Shown piece after piece: positions 23,996-32,215 of a stretch of DNA of 64,000 nt. The position numbers and the translations under genes are program-made. The DNA lies in contig NZ_CP047159.1 in the NCBI RefSeq assembly GCF_019551475.1, positions 1 to 64,000 of the forward strand, written 5' to 3'. This DNA is from Prevotella sp. Rep29. Lineage in GTDB: Bacteria; Bacteroidota; Bacteroidia; Bacteroidales; Bacteroidaceae. Numbering within the stretch: the first letter of the stretch is position 1; the number at the start of each line of letters is the position of its first letter. The notes below the pieces were generated by a model. It was not told where the DNA came from and searched no databases. It saw nothing but the letters and a program-made list of their open reading frames with translations.

Positions 23996-24607
23996 ATGTA
24001 CGTGGAGCAGTCCGAGCGGTCCGGTGGTGGTCGCATCATAGCGCGTCAGTCCGTTTCCACTGATGGAGAGTGCAAATTCCCGTTTGCAGTTGGCGCATTT
24101 CACGATGTCGTTTCCGCTAAACGACAGGGGATAGTTGCGCACGGGCAGGGCGTTGTAGTCGAAGCATTGGGGGCACTGGTTGTCGTAAGCAAAGAACACG
24201 TCGTCATAGGCGCTGTAGCCGACAATCAGTCCGTTGTTCATGCCGATGCGCTGTTCGCTGTGGTTGCGTTCATCTTCGGCATTGAAAATTTTCTCCGAGC
24301 AGTCGCCGTTGGTGTTCTCGAAGATGAAATATTTGGCGCCCGACTTCATCTGAAAGGTGATGCGGCAGAAGATGCCTTTCGCAAATGGGTTCATGGCGCT
24401 TGCCAGTGTGGCATCCTGATGCTGCATGTTGTTCAGCACAAAATTGCAATGGAAGTTGCTGTATTTGAACTCGGCATCGTCGCATGAGGTGAGTCCTATG
24501 CCGGAGCAAAGCCCCAAAACTGAGCACAGGAGGACTGTCAGCGCACGTTTTCCTGTCGTCCGCCACTGGGATGTCGGCTGGTGGGAACTTGTTGTTTTCT
24601 CAGACAT
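23993..24607 (-). CDS. Rieske-like lipoprotein with four cysteines
   Basis: The 204-residue protein has a long charged N-terminus, a hydrophobic segment and a lipobox (GIGLTSC, Cys42). The C-terminal third has a Rieske-like layout (DNQCPQCFDY, 22 residues, CANCKREF, then GNGLTRYDATTTGPLGLL), but the two His ligands of a Rieske [2Fe-2S] centre are replaced by Cys, giving CxxC-N22-CxxC at 145/148 and 171/174. It may therefore bind zinc or an iron centre of another type. It is the last gene of the pyrE-SRPBCC leftward group (15 bp gap). I know similar unannotated lipoproteins in Bacteroidales; function unknown. Confidence 0.7.
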   Translation of the reverse strand: MSEKTTSSHQPTSQWRTTGKRALTVLLCSVLGLCSGIGLTSCDDAEFKYSNFHCNFVLNNMQHQDATLASAMNPFAKGIFCRITFQMKSGAKYFIFENTNGDCSEKIFNAEDERNHSEQRIGMNNGLIVGYSAYDDVFFAYDNQCPQCFDYNALPVRNYPLSFSGNDIVKCANCKREFALSISGNGLTRYDATTTGPLGLLHVH

Positions 24608-24622
24608 GACAAATGTTTTTTC

Positions 24623-25039
24623 TTATTCGTAAGGAATTGCTGCCAGCATTTCCGCTATCTTGTCGATAGCTTCCTGCAGTTTTCCGCCCACCATGCCTCT
24701 GATCAGCGGGTTGAGGTCGGCCTTCAGCGTGAGCCGCATCTTGCACGACTGTTCTGTGACGGGGAGCAACTGAATCCAGAAATTGAAGTCGAGGGGCGAC
24801 TGCTCTGTTTCGAACTTGATGCACTTCGGTTCCTCGCGCTCGATGATGCGTAGTGCGATTCTGCCTACTGGCGGCATGCTGACCGCCATGGTGTCTTGGT
24901 CGAACTCCATGCCCTGCACCTTTTCCTCTGGCATCCGCTCCTTGATTCGTTCGAGATTGCGCAGGTCGCTGAGCGACTGATAGACGGTTTCTTGTGCGTG
25001 GGGTATTTCCCTGACGCTGCTTTCATATTTACATTCCAT
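24623..25039 (-). CDS. SRPBCC (START-like) family protein
   Basis: The 138-residue protein looks like a helix-grip fold: N-terminal KYESSVREIPHAQETVYQSL (strand and helix), a central antiparallel sheet (FDQDTMAVSMPPVGRIALRI, KCIKFETEQSPLDFNFWIQL, SCKMRLTLKADLNPL) and a long C-terminal helix (GGKLQEAIDKIAEMLAAIPY). Proteins of this fold bind hydrophobic ligands; the ligand is unknown. It lies 48 bp after pyrE and 15 bp before the Rieske-like lipoprotein gene. Confidence 0.8.
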   Translation of the reverse strand: MECKYESSVREIPHAQETVYQSLSDLRNLERIKERMPEEKVQGMEFDQDTMAVSMPPVGRIALRIIEREEPKCIKFETEQSPLDFNFWIQLLPVTEQSCKMRLTLKADLNPLIRGMVGGKLQEAIDKIAEMLAAIPYE

Positions 25040-25087
25040 GGTAATTCTCTTTGATGTTTAGGGTTTTAAGGCTTTTTGAGGGGCTTG

Positions 25088-25720
25088 TCATTTTTTCCAT
25101 TCGGATGGGTTGGCGCGCCACTCGTTGAGCACTGCCACGTCGTTCTCGGCGATGTAGCCCGTGCGGAGAGCTTCTGCCACCACGTGCTCGTAATCGGTCA
25201 GGGTGACGAGCGGCACGTGAGCTTCTTCGAATGCCTGCGTGGCAACGGGGAAACCGTAGGTGTAGGATGCCACCATGCCGATGACTTCGCAACCGTTCTG
25301 GCGCAGTGCCTCAACCGCTTTCAGACTGCTTCCGCCAGTAGAAATCAGGTCTTCGATTACCACGACCTTCGTGCCTGCAGGCAGTTCGCCCTCGATGAGG
25401 TTCTGCATTCCGTGGTCTTTGGCTTTCGAACGCACATAGACGAAGGGCAGGTTAAGCGCGTCGGCAACGAGCGCTCCCTGTGCGATGGCGCCTGTAGCAA
25501 CACCGGCAACGGCTTCAGCCTGCGGGAAATGTTCGAGCACGGCGTGCACCAACTCCAGCTTGACAAAGTTGCGCAACTCCGGGAAGGAGAGCGTTTTCCT
25601 ATTGTCACAGTAGAAAGGCGACTTCCATCCGGACGCCCAGGTGAACGGGTCGTTGGGCTGCAGTTTGATGGCTTTGATGTTGAGCAGCTTGGCTGCGAAG
25701 GCTGTTTTTAAAGTTTCCAT
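25088..25720 (-). CDS. pyrE: Orotate phosphoribosyltransferase
   Basis: The 210-residue enzyme makes orotidine monophosphate from orotate and PRPP, the fifth step of pyrimidine synthesis. The PRPP-binding motif is KVVVIEDLISTGGSS (about residues 117-131); GVATGAIAQGALVADAL and YVRSKAKDHGMQNLIEG are the other expected segments. A reverse-strand TATCTTTG (25759-25766) about 39 nt upstream is a likely -7 box. It leads a leftward unit with the SRPBCC and Rieske-like genes. Confidence 0.96.
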   Translation of the reverse strand: METLKTAFAAKLLNIKAIKLQPNDPFTWASGWKSPFYCDNRKTLSFPELRNFVKLELVHAVLEHFPQAEAVAGVATGAIAQGALVADALNLPFVYVRSKAKDHGMQNLIEGELPAGTKVVVIEDLISTGGSSLKAVEALRQNGCEVIGMVASYTYGFPVATQAFEEAHVPLVTLTDYEHVVAEALRTGYIAENDVAVLNEWRANPSEWKK

Positions 25721-25811
25721 ATCCGTTGTTTTTCTGATATATTGTTTTCAATGTGGTGCAAAGATACAATTCTTTTTTCTTCCGTGCGGGTGTGTGTACG
25801 TTAAAAATACT

Positions 25812-26531
25812 TTATGTCTTGGTAAATCCGAGTGAAAGGACGCTGATTCTTACATCCTCTGCCCGTTGCAGTTCCTTGGCACAGGCACAGACGGTGGCTC
25901 CCGAGGTGACGATGTCATCGACCACGAGCAGGTGTTTGCCGCTGATGTCTTGGTCGGGACGCAGCTGGAACACGTTCTCCACGTTCTCGTTGCGTTGCCA
26001 TCGGTGCTTGTCGGTCTGGCTGCCGTCGAAGTTTTTCCTCACGACGATGCAGTCGAGGATAGGGATTCCCGTCGCGTGACTGATGCCCCGTGCGATGCGC
26101 TCGCTCTGGTTGTAGCCCCGTTCACGCTGTCTGCCTTTGGTCAGCGGAACGGGAATGATGCCGTCAATTCCTTCAAAAAATCCCTTTTCATCGAATTCTC
26201 GGGCAGTCATTTCGCCCATTCGCTCTCCGAAATCCTCGTGTCCGTGATATTTCAGGTTGTAGATGAGCCGCGCTGTTTGCGACTGCGGTTGGTAGTGGAA
26301 GAGTGCTGCCGCCTTTTCGATGCTGATTCTTCCCCAGAAAGCCTTCGCCATTTCGTTGTCGGTGGGATGGCTGGCGTGTCCGGTGCGTGCCAGGTGAAGG
26401 TTGCATGTGCCGCACAACACCTCCTCGTTCAGTCCCAATCTCCGTCCGCAGACACCGCATGCCTTTGGGCAGACCATGTCGAAAAGGCGCTGCCAGAAAC
26501 TAATCCTCGTCTTCTGCGAAGTCATATTCAT
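25812..26531 (-). CDS. comF: ComF family phosphoribosyltransferase-like protein
   Basis: The 239-residue protein has an N-terminal zinc-finger-like Cys set (CPKACGVCGRRLG, LCGTCNLHL) and a C-terminal PRTase domain with LLVVDDIVTSGATVCACAKEL. ComF homologues help take up single-stranded DNA in competence, but in many bacteria the role is not proven. Its start overlaps the 3' end of recX by about 32 bp; an internal ATG at 26475-26477 would avoid overlap but drop the conserved FWQRLFD lead. It is the third gene of prmC-recX-comF. Confidence 0.9.
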   Translation of the reverse strand: MNMTSQKTRISFWQRLFDMVCPKACGVCGRRLGLNEEVLCGTCNLHLARTGHASHPTDNEMAKAFWGRISIEKAAALFHYQPQSQTARLIYNLKYHGHEDFGERMGEMTAREFDEKGFFEGIDGIIPVPLTKGRQRERGYNQSERIARGISHATGIPILDCIVVRKNFDGSQTDKHRWQRNENVENVFQLRPDQDISGKHLLVVDDIVTSGATVCACAKELQRAEDVRISVLSLGFTKT

Positions 26532-27018
26532 CGGATTCTTCGATAACTTTCATGATAACATCCATGGAAAAACCGCGCCCCAAGGCAAACTTAATCAGCT
26601 TTCCGTTGCGCTCGTAAGTGTTTTTGGCTTTGACGGAACGGGCTTTATTGCGGAGCAGTTCGCGGAGAATCTGCACATATTCGGAGTCGTCGTCCGAGCG
26701 GCTGTTGTTGCCGCCGATTCCCAGTTCGTCGAGCACACGTTGCGAGATGTCGTTGGGAATATGTTTGAGCCACAGCGCCTGTTCTATCTTTCGCCGTCCC
26801 CATTTGTTGTAACGCAGTTTGTCTTTTGCGAAAGCCCGCGTAAACCGCTCGTCGTCAACGAATTTTCCTTTGACGAGTTGTTCCATGATGCGAGCCTGTG
26901 CGGTCTCCTCCAACTCCCATTTCCGCATTTTCTCCACCATCTCGCCGCTGCAATGTTCGGCTTGCGAACAGATGGTCATGAGTTTGGCAAGCGCCTCTTG
27001 TTCCGTCATCTTTTTCAT
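26500..27018 (-). CDS. recX: Regulatory protein RecX
   Basis: The 172-residue protein matches RecX, which binds RecA filaments and tunes recombination. Typical helical repeats are present: SGEMVEKMRKWELEETAQARIMEQLVKGKFVDDERFTRAFAKDKL and NKWGRRKIEQALWLKHIPNDI. Its start codon overlaps the prmC stop by 4 bp, so the two are translationally coupled. recA is not in the window. Confidence 0.92.
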   Translation of the reverse strand: MKKMTEQEALAKLMTICSQAEHCSGEMVEKMRKWELEETAQARIMEQLVKGKFVDDERFTRAFAKDKLRYNKWGRRKIEQALWLKHIPNDISQRVLDELGIGGNNSRSDDDSEYVQILRELLRNKARSVKAKNTYERNGKLIKFALGRGFSMDVIMKVIEESDEYDFAEDED

Positions 27019-27890
27019 ACATCAGCCGTTTTTTGTCCTTCCAGATAGTCTTTCGTGTATGTTCCTCGCACAAATCGCTGTTTGCCGAAGGTGTCGCTTT
27101 TCACGATAATATCAGTAAAACCGTGCGATAGAAGCGTTTCCTTGATGCCGTCGGAGAAGAGGGGATTGATTTCGAAGAAGACCATTCCTCCATCGTTCAG
27201 GTTTCGAGCGGCATAGTGGCTAATAAGGCGGTAGAAGTGCATCGCGTCGTTGTTGGGAGCGAAGAGTGCCAAGTGGGGTTCATACGCTAATACATTCGCC
27301 TCCATCTCGGCTTTTTCCTGCAGGGTGATATAGGGCGGATTAGACACAATAATGTCCCATTTTATCGATGAATCCGCCACTTTTTGCACATCGTTCTCCA
27401 CAAATTTCACGGTCGCTCCCAGCCGTTCGGCATTCTGTTGGGCAACGAGAAGGGCATCGCGACTGATATCCCAAGCCTCGACATGGCTGCCGGGGAGTTC
27501 CAGCGCCAGTGTGACGGCGATACACCCACTGCCTGTTCCGATGTCGAGAATGGCTCGTTTCGGGGATGACTGCCCTGCGGTTTCCTTAATCCATGTGCAC
27601 AACTCTTCCGTTTCCGGACGTGGAATGAGCACTGCCGGGGTCACATGGAACTGCCGTCCGTAGAAGTCAGCCTGCCCGAGAATGTATTGTACGGGTTCGT
27701 TTTTTTCCAGACGGGCGATGATTTTTTCCAATTCTTCGGTGTCGTCTGCCGATAATTGTGTAACTTTGCCACAAAGAATGTCAGCGTGGGACATGCCGAA
27801 CCGCACCTCAAGCACCATCCGCAGGATAGCTTGGGTTTCCCGTTCACCGTAGAGCGGTGTGAGTCGTTGCTTCATTTCCACGTATGTCAT
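27015..27890 (-). CDS. prmC: Peptide chain release factor N5-glutamine methyltransferase
   Basis: The 291-residue enzyme methylates the Gln of the GGQ motif of release factors. Seen are the N-terminal helical domain (MKQRLTPLYGERETQAIL), FHVTPAVLIPRPETEEL, the SAM site AILDIGTGSGCIAVTLA, and the catalytic IIVSNPPYITLQEKAEM (NPPY). The ATG at 27888-27890 is chosen: it begins the conserved N-terminus and follows a reverse-strand -7 box TAATTTTG (27897-27904). Longer readings run into the divergent ribD region. It heads prmC-recX-comF. Confidence 0.95.
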   Translation of the reverse strand: MTYVEMKQRLTPLYGERETQAILRMVLEVRFGMSHADILCGKVTQLSADDTEELEKIIARLEKNEPVQYILGQADFYGRQFHVTPAVLIPRPETEELCTWIKETAGQSSPKRAILDIGTGSGCIAVTLALELPGSHVEAWDISRDALLVAQQNAERLGATVKFVENDVQKVADSSIKWDIIVSNPPYITLQEKAEMEANVLAYEPHLALFAPNNDAMHFYRLISHYAARNLNDGGMVFFEINPLFSDGIKETLLSHGFTDIIVKSDTFGKQRFVRGTYTKDYLEGQKTADV

Positions 27891-27981
27891 CGTTTGCAAA
27901 ATTAGGTAAAAATATCGAATTGTGAGCCCGTTCCGGCAAAGAAATGCGGTTTTCTTTGACACTCGGGACCGTCCGTTCGCT

Positions 27982-28941
27982 ATGATGAGCAATATGGTAG
28001 AACAGCAATCAGTGGATGAAAAGTACATGCGGCGTTGCTTGCAGCTTGCCGTTTGCGGACGGGATGGTGCCCGCCCGAATCCGATGGTGGGGGCGGTCAT
28101 CGTTGCTGATGGGCGCATCATCGGCGAGGGTTACCATATCCGTTGCGGTGAGGCGCATGCCGAGGTGAATGCCTTTGCGTCGGTGCAGCCTGATGATGAC
28201 CATCTGCTGTCGTCCGCCACGCTCTATGTGAGCTTGGAACCGTGTTCGCATCATGGAAAAACGCCACCTTGTGCCGATTTGATTGTCCGCAAAAAGGTGC
28301 GTCGTGTGGTGGTGGGCTGTATCGATTCCTATGCGGAAGTGCAGGGAAGAGGCGTGCAGAAGTTGCGAGAGGCAGGCATTGATGTGACGGTCGGCGTGCT
28401 CGAACGGGAATGTCGGTGGCTCAACCGCCGTTTCTTTACCTTCCACCGCGAGCATCGTCCCTATATCATTCTGAAATGGGCGCAGACAGCCGATGGGTTT
28501 CTGGACTGTTGCGGTGAACCGATAGCCATCTCAACACCTTTCACACAGATGCTGGTTCATCAACTGCGGGCAACTTGTGATGCTATTCTGGTGGGACGGG
28601 TGACCGACGAGCGGGAGCATCCGCGATTGGATGTGCGTCATTGGAATGGCAGGTCGCCAGTCCGTTTCGTGCTTAGTCATCAGCATCCGATAGAGGAAAT
28701 TCTCTCCACGTGCCACGAGCGGAAGTTGCAATCGTTGCTCGTCGAAGGTGGTCGGGCGACGCTCCAGTCGTTCCTCGATGCGGGTCTGTGGGATGAGGTG
28801 CGTGTGGAGACAGGCACTATGGCAGCGGGCAAAGGCACTGTGGCGCCGTTGTTGCCTGCTGAAGCTGAGCTTGTTACTGAGAAAACATATGACGGCAACA
28901 CGGTCAGAACCTATTCCTCTTCTCGTCTCAGCCAGCGCTGA
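27982..28941 (+). CDS. ribD: Bifunctional riboflavin biosynthesis deaminase/reductase
   Basis: The 319-residue protein has the N-terminal cytidine-deaminase-like domain with zinc ligands GEAHAEVNAF (HAE) and EPCSHHGKTPPCADL (PCxxxxxxPPC), and the C-terminal reductase domain beginning RPYIILKWAQTADGFL with CDAILVGRVTDEREHPRL and LLVEGGRATLQSFL. It carries out two steps of riboflavin synthesis. Start choice lies between 27982 and 27994. Its 3' end overlaps the convergent acyltransferase gene by 31 bp. It is divergent from prmC. Confidence 0.93.
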   Translation: MMSNMVEQQSVDEKYMRRCLQLAVCGRDGARPNPMVGAVIVADGRIIGEGYHIRCGEAHAEVNAFASVQPDDDHLLSSATLYVSLEPCSHHGKTPPCADLIVRKKVRRVVVGCIDSYAEVQGRGVQKLREAGIDVTVGVLERECRWLNRRFFTFHREHRPYIILKWAQTADGFLDCCGEPIAISTPFTQMLVHQLRATCDAILVGRVTDEREHPRLDVRHWNGRSPVRFVLSHQHPIEEILSTCHERKLQSLLVEGGRATLQSFLDAGLWDEVRVETGTMAAGKGTVAPLLPAEAELVTEKTYDGNTVRTYSSSRLSQR

Positions 28942-30095
28942 GTGAGGTGTTTGCGCATAGGCTCGTCATAACATTTCAAGATGATGTAAGCGGTGAGAAT
29001 GCTGACGGTAATGACAGTCAGGGCTATATGCCATGTCTGCGGGAAAGTAAGTTCGTTTTTCCAAACCCATGCGTAAAAGAGATACATGAAAGGGTAGTGG
29101 ACCATATAGACGGGATAGGATATGTCGCCGAGAAATTTGCAGACCTTCCGGCTGCTTCCCTCCGAAATGCTACCTGCTGCCGCGAAGCAGACAATAGCAG
29201 GGAATACCAGGAGCACGCAAAACGAATCGTAGAGACCGTTCATCCATCGGTGCTGCTCGCCACCGACATGAGGGATGGAAAACAGAATGACCAACACCAG
29301 ACTGCACCACCAAAAGATTCCTTTAACCTTGATGGATTTCAAGCGACAGTGTGTGTATTTGCTTGTATTTTGCTCGTTGGCGGTATCGTTGGAATGGGCG
29401 AAAAGCCGCGACAAGAGCAGTCCCATCGAATAGGAGAACATCAAACGGAGCATACCACCCGAGAAGTTGTTACCGCCCATCGTCCAACCGACCCCTAAGC
29501 TGCCATATTCAGAGAAGCCGGTGGCGAATATGACCACTCCGATTGCAGAGAGTGCGACGAGGTAGCACAGCCAACGTGTGGAAAGCCGGCGGATAAACAA
29601 GGCATAGAGAATGTTGCCGATGTATTCGAAAAAGAGCGACCAACTGGGACCGTTCAGTGGAAACATCTCTCCATTGCCACGAACGTCGCTTGCCATTCCC
29701 GGGAAAGTGGGCAGCAGAAACATCGACAGCAACCATGCTACAGCCACCCATTGCAGGTCAATGTGTGTCCCGTTCCATGTCACGCAGCCCTGAGCCATAT
29801 AGGCTATGAGACCGATGATGGCTCCCGCGACAACCATCGGGTGGAGACGGATGAGGCGTCGTTTGAAAAAATGGGTAGTGCTCATCTTTCCCCAACGGTC
29901 ATCATAGGCATAGCCAATGACAAAGCCCGAAAGGACAAAAAAGAAGTCAACAGCCAGATAACCATGATTGAAGCGCTGGTCGAAGGGACTGGTAGCAAAT
30001 GCTTCAAACACATGATACAACATGACCAGTAATGCTGCCACTCCGCGCAAGGCATCAAGCAGCAGATAATGGGGCTTTACCTGGAATGTTGCCAT
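28911..30095 (-). CDS. Acyltransferase 3 family integral membrane protein
   Basis: The 394-residue protein has about ten hydrophobic segments and the acyltransferase-3 signature: LDALRGVAALLVMLYHVFEAF (with the catalytic-type His), YLAVDFFFVLSGFVIGYAY, RRLIRLHPMVVAG and NGPSWSLFFEYIGN. Such OafA-like enzymes O-acetylate surface glycans or other acceptors. A reverse-strand TATCTTTG at 30131-30138 is the probable -7 box. It is not in a polysaccharide cluster, so the acceptor is unknown. Confidence 0.92.
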   Translation of the reverse strand: MATFQVKPHYLLLDALRGVAALLVMLYHVFEAFATSPFDQRFNHGYLAVDFFFVLSGFVIGYAYDDRWGKMSTTHFFKRRLIRLHPMVVAGAIIGLIAYMAQGCVTWNGTHIDLQWVAVAWLLSMFLLPTFPGMASDVRGNGEMFPLNGPSWSLFFEYIGNILYALFIRRLSTRWLCYLVALSAIGVVIFATGFSEYGSLGVGWTMGGNNFSGGMLRLMFSYSMGLLLSRLFAHSNDTANEQNTSKYTHCRLKSIKVKGIFWWCSLVLVILFSIPHVGGEQHRWMNGLYDSFCVLLVFPAIVCFAAAGSISEGSSRKVCKFLGDISYPVYMVHYPFMYLFYAWVWKNELTFPQTWHIALTVITVSILTAYIILKCYDEPMRKHLTQRWLRREEE

Positions 30096-30252
30096 AAAAA
30101 GAATTACAAGTTGCTGTCAATTTTTGTTTGCAAAGATAACAAATATTTTCAACTTTACATAAGTTGCTCTGTCTCGGCATAAGAAATAAAAACTTTTTTT
30201 CGTTCAGTGCGCGATTTTTCGTAACTTTGTGGCGAATGCAAAATAATTATTT

Positions 30253-30867
30253 ATGAAACATCTCTTTCTGTTATTCGCAATGAGTTGTATGGCACTTGTA
30301 GGAATGTCGCAAAATATCGATGAAATGGTGAAAAATCAACTATCCAACTATCCGAAATCGCGCTTGTTGGATATCTACAAATCGTGTTTTCAGGATTTCA
30401 TGGGGGCAGAGCATCTGGTGGGCGACACCTTGAGTGTGAGGCGCTATTTGGAGTATGAGCTTCAGCAGGTAGAGGGCGATAGCCTCATGTCGTGGTATGC
30501 TGAACCGTGTGGGCTTCAAGGGCGGTATGTGCGGGTGAGTCTTCGGGTCGTCCAAGAAGGTTTGGTCAGTCTCGATCAGTTGTTGTCAGCCTTTATCCGT
30601 AGTGCCAACGATTCCGTTCGTCCGTCGGTAGAGGTATGGAAAACAGAATGGGAAAAGATTGTCGGACAGATTGATGAGATGCGACTCGGTCTTCCATATT
30701 ACGATGACGACCGGCACTTCATTGCCGATGTGTTGGCGCAGGGCAAATATGCCATCAGTCATTCGCCCGATTATCGCGCGGCATACCGTCCGCATTATCG
30801 CATCGTGCGTCGCGACATCTTCGAGCGAGAGCTGAAGCCGCTGTTGTCGCTTCAGCATGAACCCTGA
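30253..30867 (+). CDS. Secreted protein of unknown function
   Basis: The 204-residue product starts with a signal peptide (MKHLFLLFAMSCMALVGMSQ), then NYPKSRLLDIYKSCFQDFMGAEHLVGD and a C-terminal YYDDDRHFIADVLAQGKYAISHSPDYRAAYRPHYRI. This pattern occurs in unannotated secreted Bacteroidales proteins, but I do not know a function. TAACTTTG at 30222-30229 is a likely -7 box. It is monocistronic and convergent with the SPOR-domain gene. Confidence 0.75.
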   Translation: MKHLFLLFAMSCMALVGMSQNIDEMVKNQLSNYPKSRLLDIYKSCFQDFMGAEHLVGDTLSVRRYLEYELQQVEGDSLMSWYAEPCGLQGRYVRVSLRVVQEGLVSLDQLLSAFIRSANDSVRPSVEVWKTEWEKIVGQIDEMRLGLPYYDDDRHFIADVLAQGKYAISHSPDYRAAYRPHYRIVRRDIFERELKPLLSLQHEP

Positions 30868-30880
30868 AGCGAACGCCTTT

Positions 30881-31306
30881 CTATTTCGGTTCGAGCGGTT
30901 GCATCGGGTCGCCGTTCATGGCTATCGGACAATAGACGCAGCGCGCCAATCCCTTTGATTTCCAGATGCCGAAGGGGCGGTCGCTGAACACCTCTTTCAG
31001 CTTTTTGATTTCTTCTATCGCCTTTGCCTTGGTTGTGTGACAAGACAGGCAAATGCGGTATTCCGTCTTTCCTTTCACCGTTGTCTCATACACCGGACTG
31101 ACCAGGAAGTCGGGCAGATACTCCATCGCCTTCTTTGCCTCTTCCAAACTGTCATAGCATCCTACGACCACATAGTACACCTTCTGTGCAGCAGCTGCAC
31201 ATGCGATGGTGCAAAACTGCCGTCCTGCCGTCTCGTTGGCTTTGGCGGGGATGCAGTATGTCGCCAGCAAGGCGATTGCAACGAAAATTTTAATGATGCT
31301 TTTCAT
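30881..31306 (-). CDS. Secreted SPOR-domain-like protein
   Basis: The 141-residue protein has a signal peptide (ALLATYCIPAKA) and one SPOR-like repeat: QKVYYVVVGCYDSLEEAKKAMEYL followed by a beta-alpha-beta pattern to AIEEIKKLKEVF. SPOR domains bind septal peptidoglycan that lacks stem peptides. Two CxxC pairs (CLSCHT and CVYCPIA) are unusual for a SPOR protein and could form disulfides or bind metal. It lies 8 bp after the SGNH hydrolase gene, in the same leftward unit. Confidence 0.7.
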   Translation of the reverse strand: MKSIIKIFVAIALLATYCIPAKANETAGRQFCTIACAAAAQKVYYVVVGCYDSLEEAKKAMEYLPDFLVSPVYETTVKGKTEYRICLSCHTTKAKAIEEIKKLKEVFSDRPFGIWKSKGLARCVYCPIAMNGDPMQPLEPK

Positions 31307-31314
31307 GGTGATGA

Positions 31315-32013
31315 TTATTTTTTATTTTGTTGAATGACTGGCAGCAAAAGGCGTTCCATGACCGCATAGCCCTCAGCATTGGGGTGCACGCCTGGCGTGT
31401 CCTTCGCATAGGCAGCATCCATGCCCGTGGCGTCGGCAGAGAGCATGGCGCTGAAATAGTCCACATAAGGAATCTTGTTGGCTTTCGCATACGCTGCGAC
31501 ACGGGCATTCAGACGGCGGATTTTCTCCATCGCATCGGTCACCGACGGGCGCCATCTGAAACCTGCCGCTGGAAGGCAACTCGTCAGAATCACCCGTATC
31601 TTATGATAGCGCGCCAGTTCGACCATCGACAGCACGTTTCCAAAGGTCAAGTCCTCGTCGTACGGACCTGTATTCTCGGCAATATCGTTCGTCCCGTAGT
31701 TGATGACCACTACTCGCGGTTTCAGGTTGATGACGTCCTCGCGAAAGCGTAGTAGGAACTGATAGCTCGTCTGCCCACTGATGCCTCGTCCTATCAGTCC
31801 GTGTTTCTCGAAAAACTCAGGATGCGTCTTCACCCATCCCTCCGTGATAGAGTTGCCCATCAGCACCACGCGCCGCTCTTTCTTTGCAGGTTCTCCCAGT
31901 GCCGCATTTTTCTCAGCATAGCGCTTCCAGTTGGCAAAGTCGTGTTTCTGTGCCCATCCGCCCGTAGCAGCGACACACCACAGCAATAACATCCAAATTG
32001 TTCGTTCTCTCAT
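31315..32013 (-). CDS. Secreted SGNH/GDSL hydrolase
   Basis: The 232-residue protein has a signal peptide (MLLLWCVAATGGWAQ) and the four SGNH blocks: VVLMGNSITEGW (Ser), GISGQTSYQFLLRF (Gly), VVVINYGTNDIAE (Asn) and DTPGVHPNAEGYAVM (Asp and His). It probably deacylates or deacetylates a carbohydrate or ester in the periplasm. The ATG at 32011-32013 gives a proper signal peptide; an earlier in-frame ATG adds 14 residues without it. A reverse-strand TATCTTTG (32098-32105) lies upstream. Confidence 0.92.
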   Translation of the reverse strand: MRERTIWMLLLWCVAATGGWAQKHDFANWKRYAEKNAALGEPAKKERRVVLMGNSITEGWVKTHPEFFEKHGLIGRGISGQTSYQFLLRFREDVINLKPRVVVINYGTNDIAENTGPYDEDLTFGNVLSMVELARYHKIRVILTSCLPAAGFRWRPSVTDAMEKIRRLNARVAAYAKANKIPYVDYFSAMLSADATGMDAAYAKDTPGVHPNAEGYAVMERLLLPVIQQNKK

Positions 32014-32138
32014 CGGTAGAAGTTTTGTTGCAAAGTCCATGCAAATCGAATGCAATCAAGTCACACTCGAAATTGCTGAGATGCAGTTTATCTTCTGCAA
32101 AGATAGGAAAAAACTTCAAATTTCCGGTTTAGAGTGTT

Positions 32139-32167
32139 TTGTTTTTTCAAAATATTTCATATATTTG
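32139..32167 (+). promoter_or_regulatory. Promoter of the C10 peptidase gene
   Basis: TTG (32139-32141), 18 nt, TATATTTG (32160-32167); start codon at 32216. Confidence 0.55.
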
Positions 32168-32215
32168 CACCGATTACTCTATTGATAATTAGATTATTGT
32201 AATAAAAAATAAAAG

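Noticed and set aside
27922..27981. GTG start for ribD giving 20 more residues
   Set aside because: The extra segment is not conserved and lies in the divergent promoter region shared with prmC.
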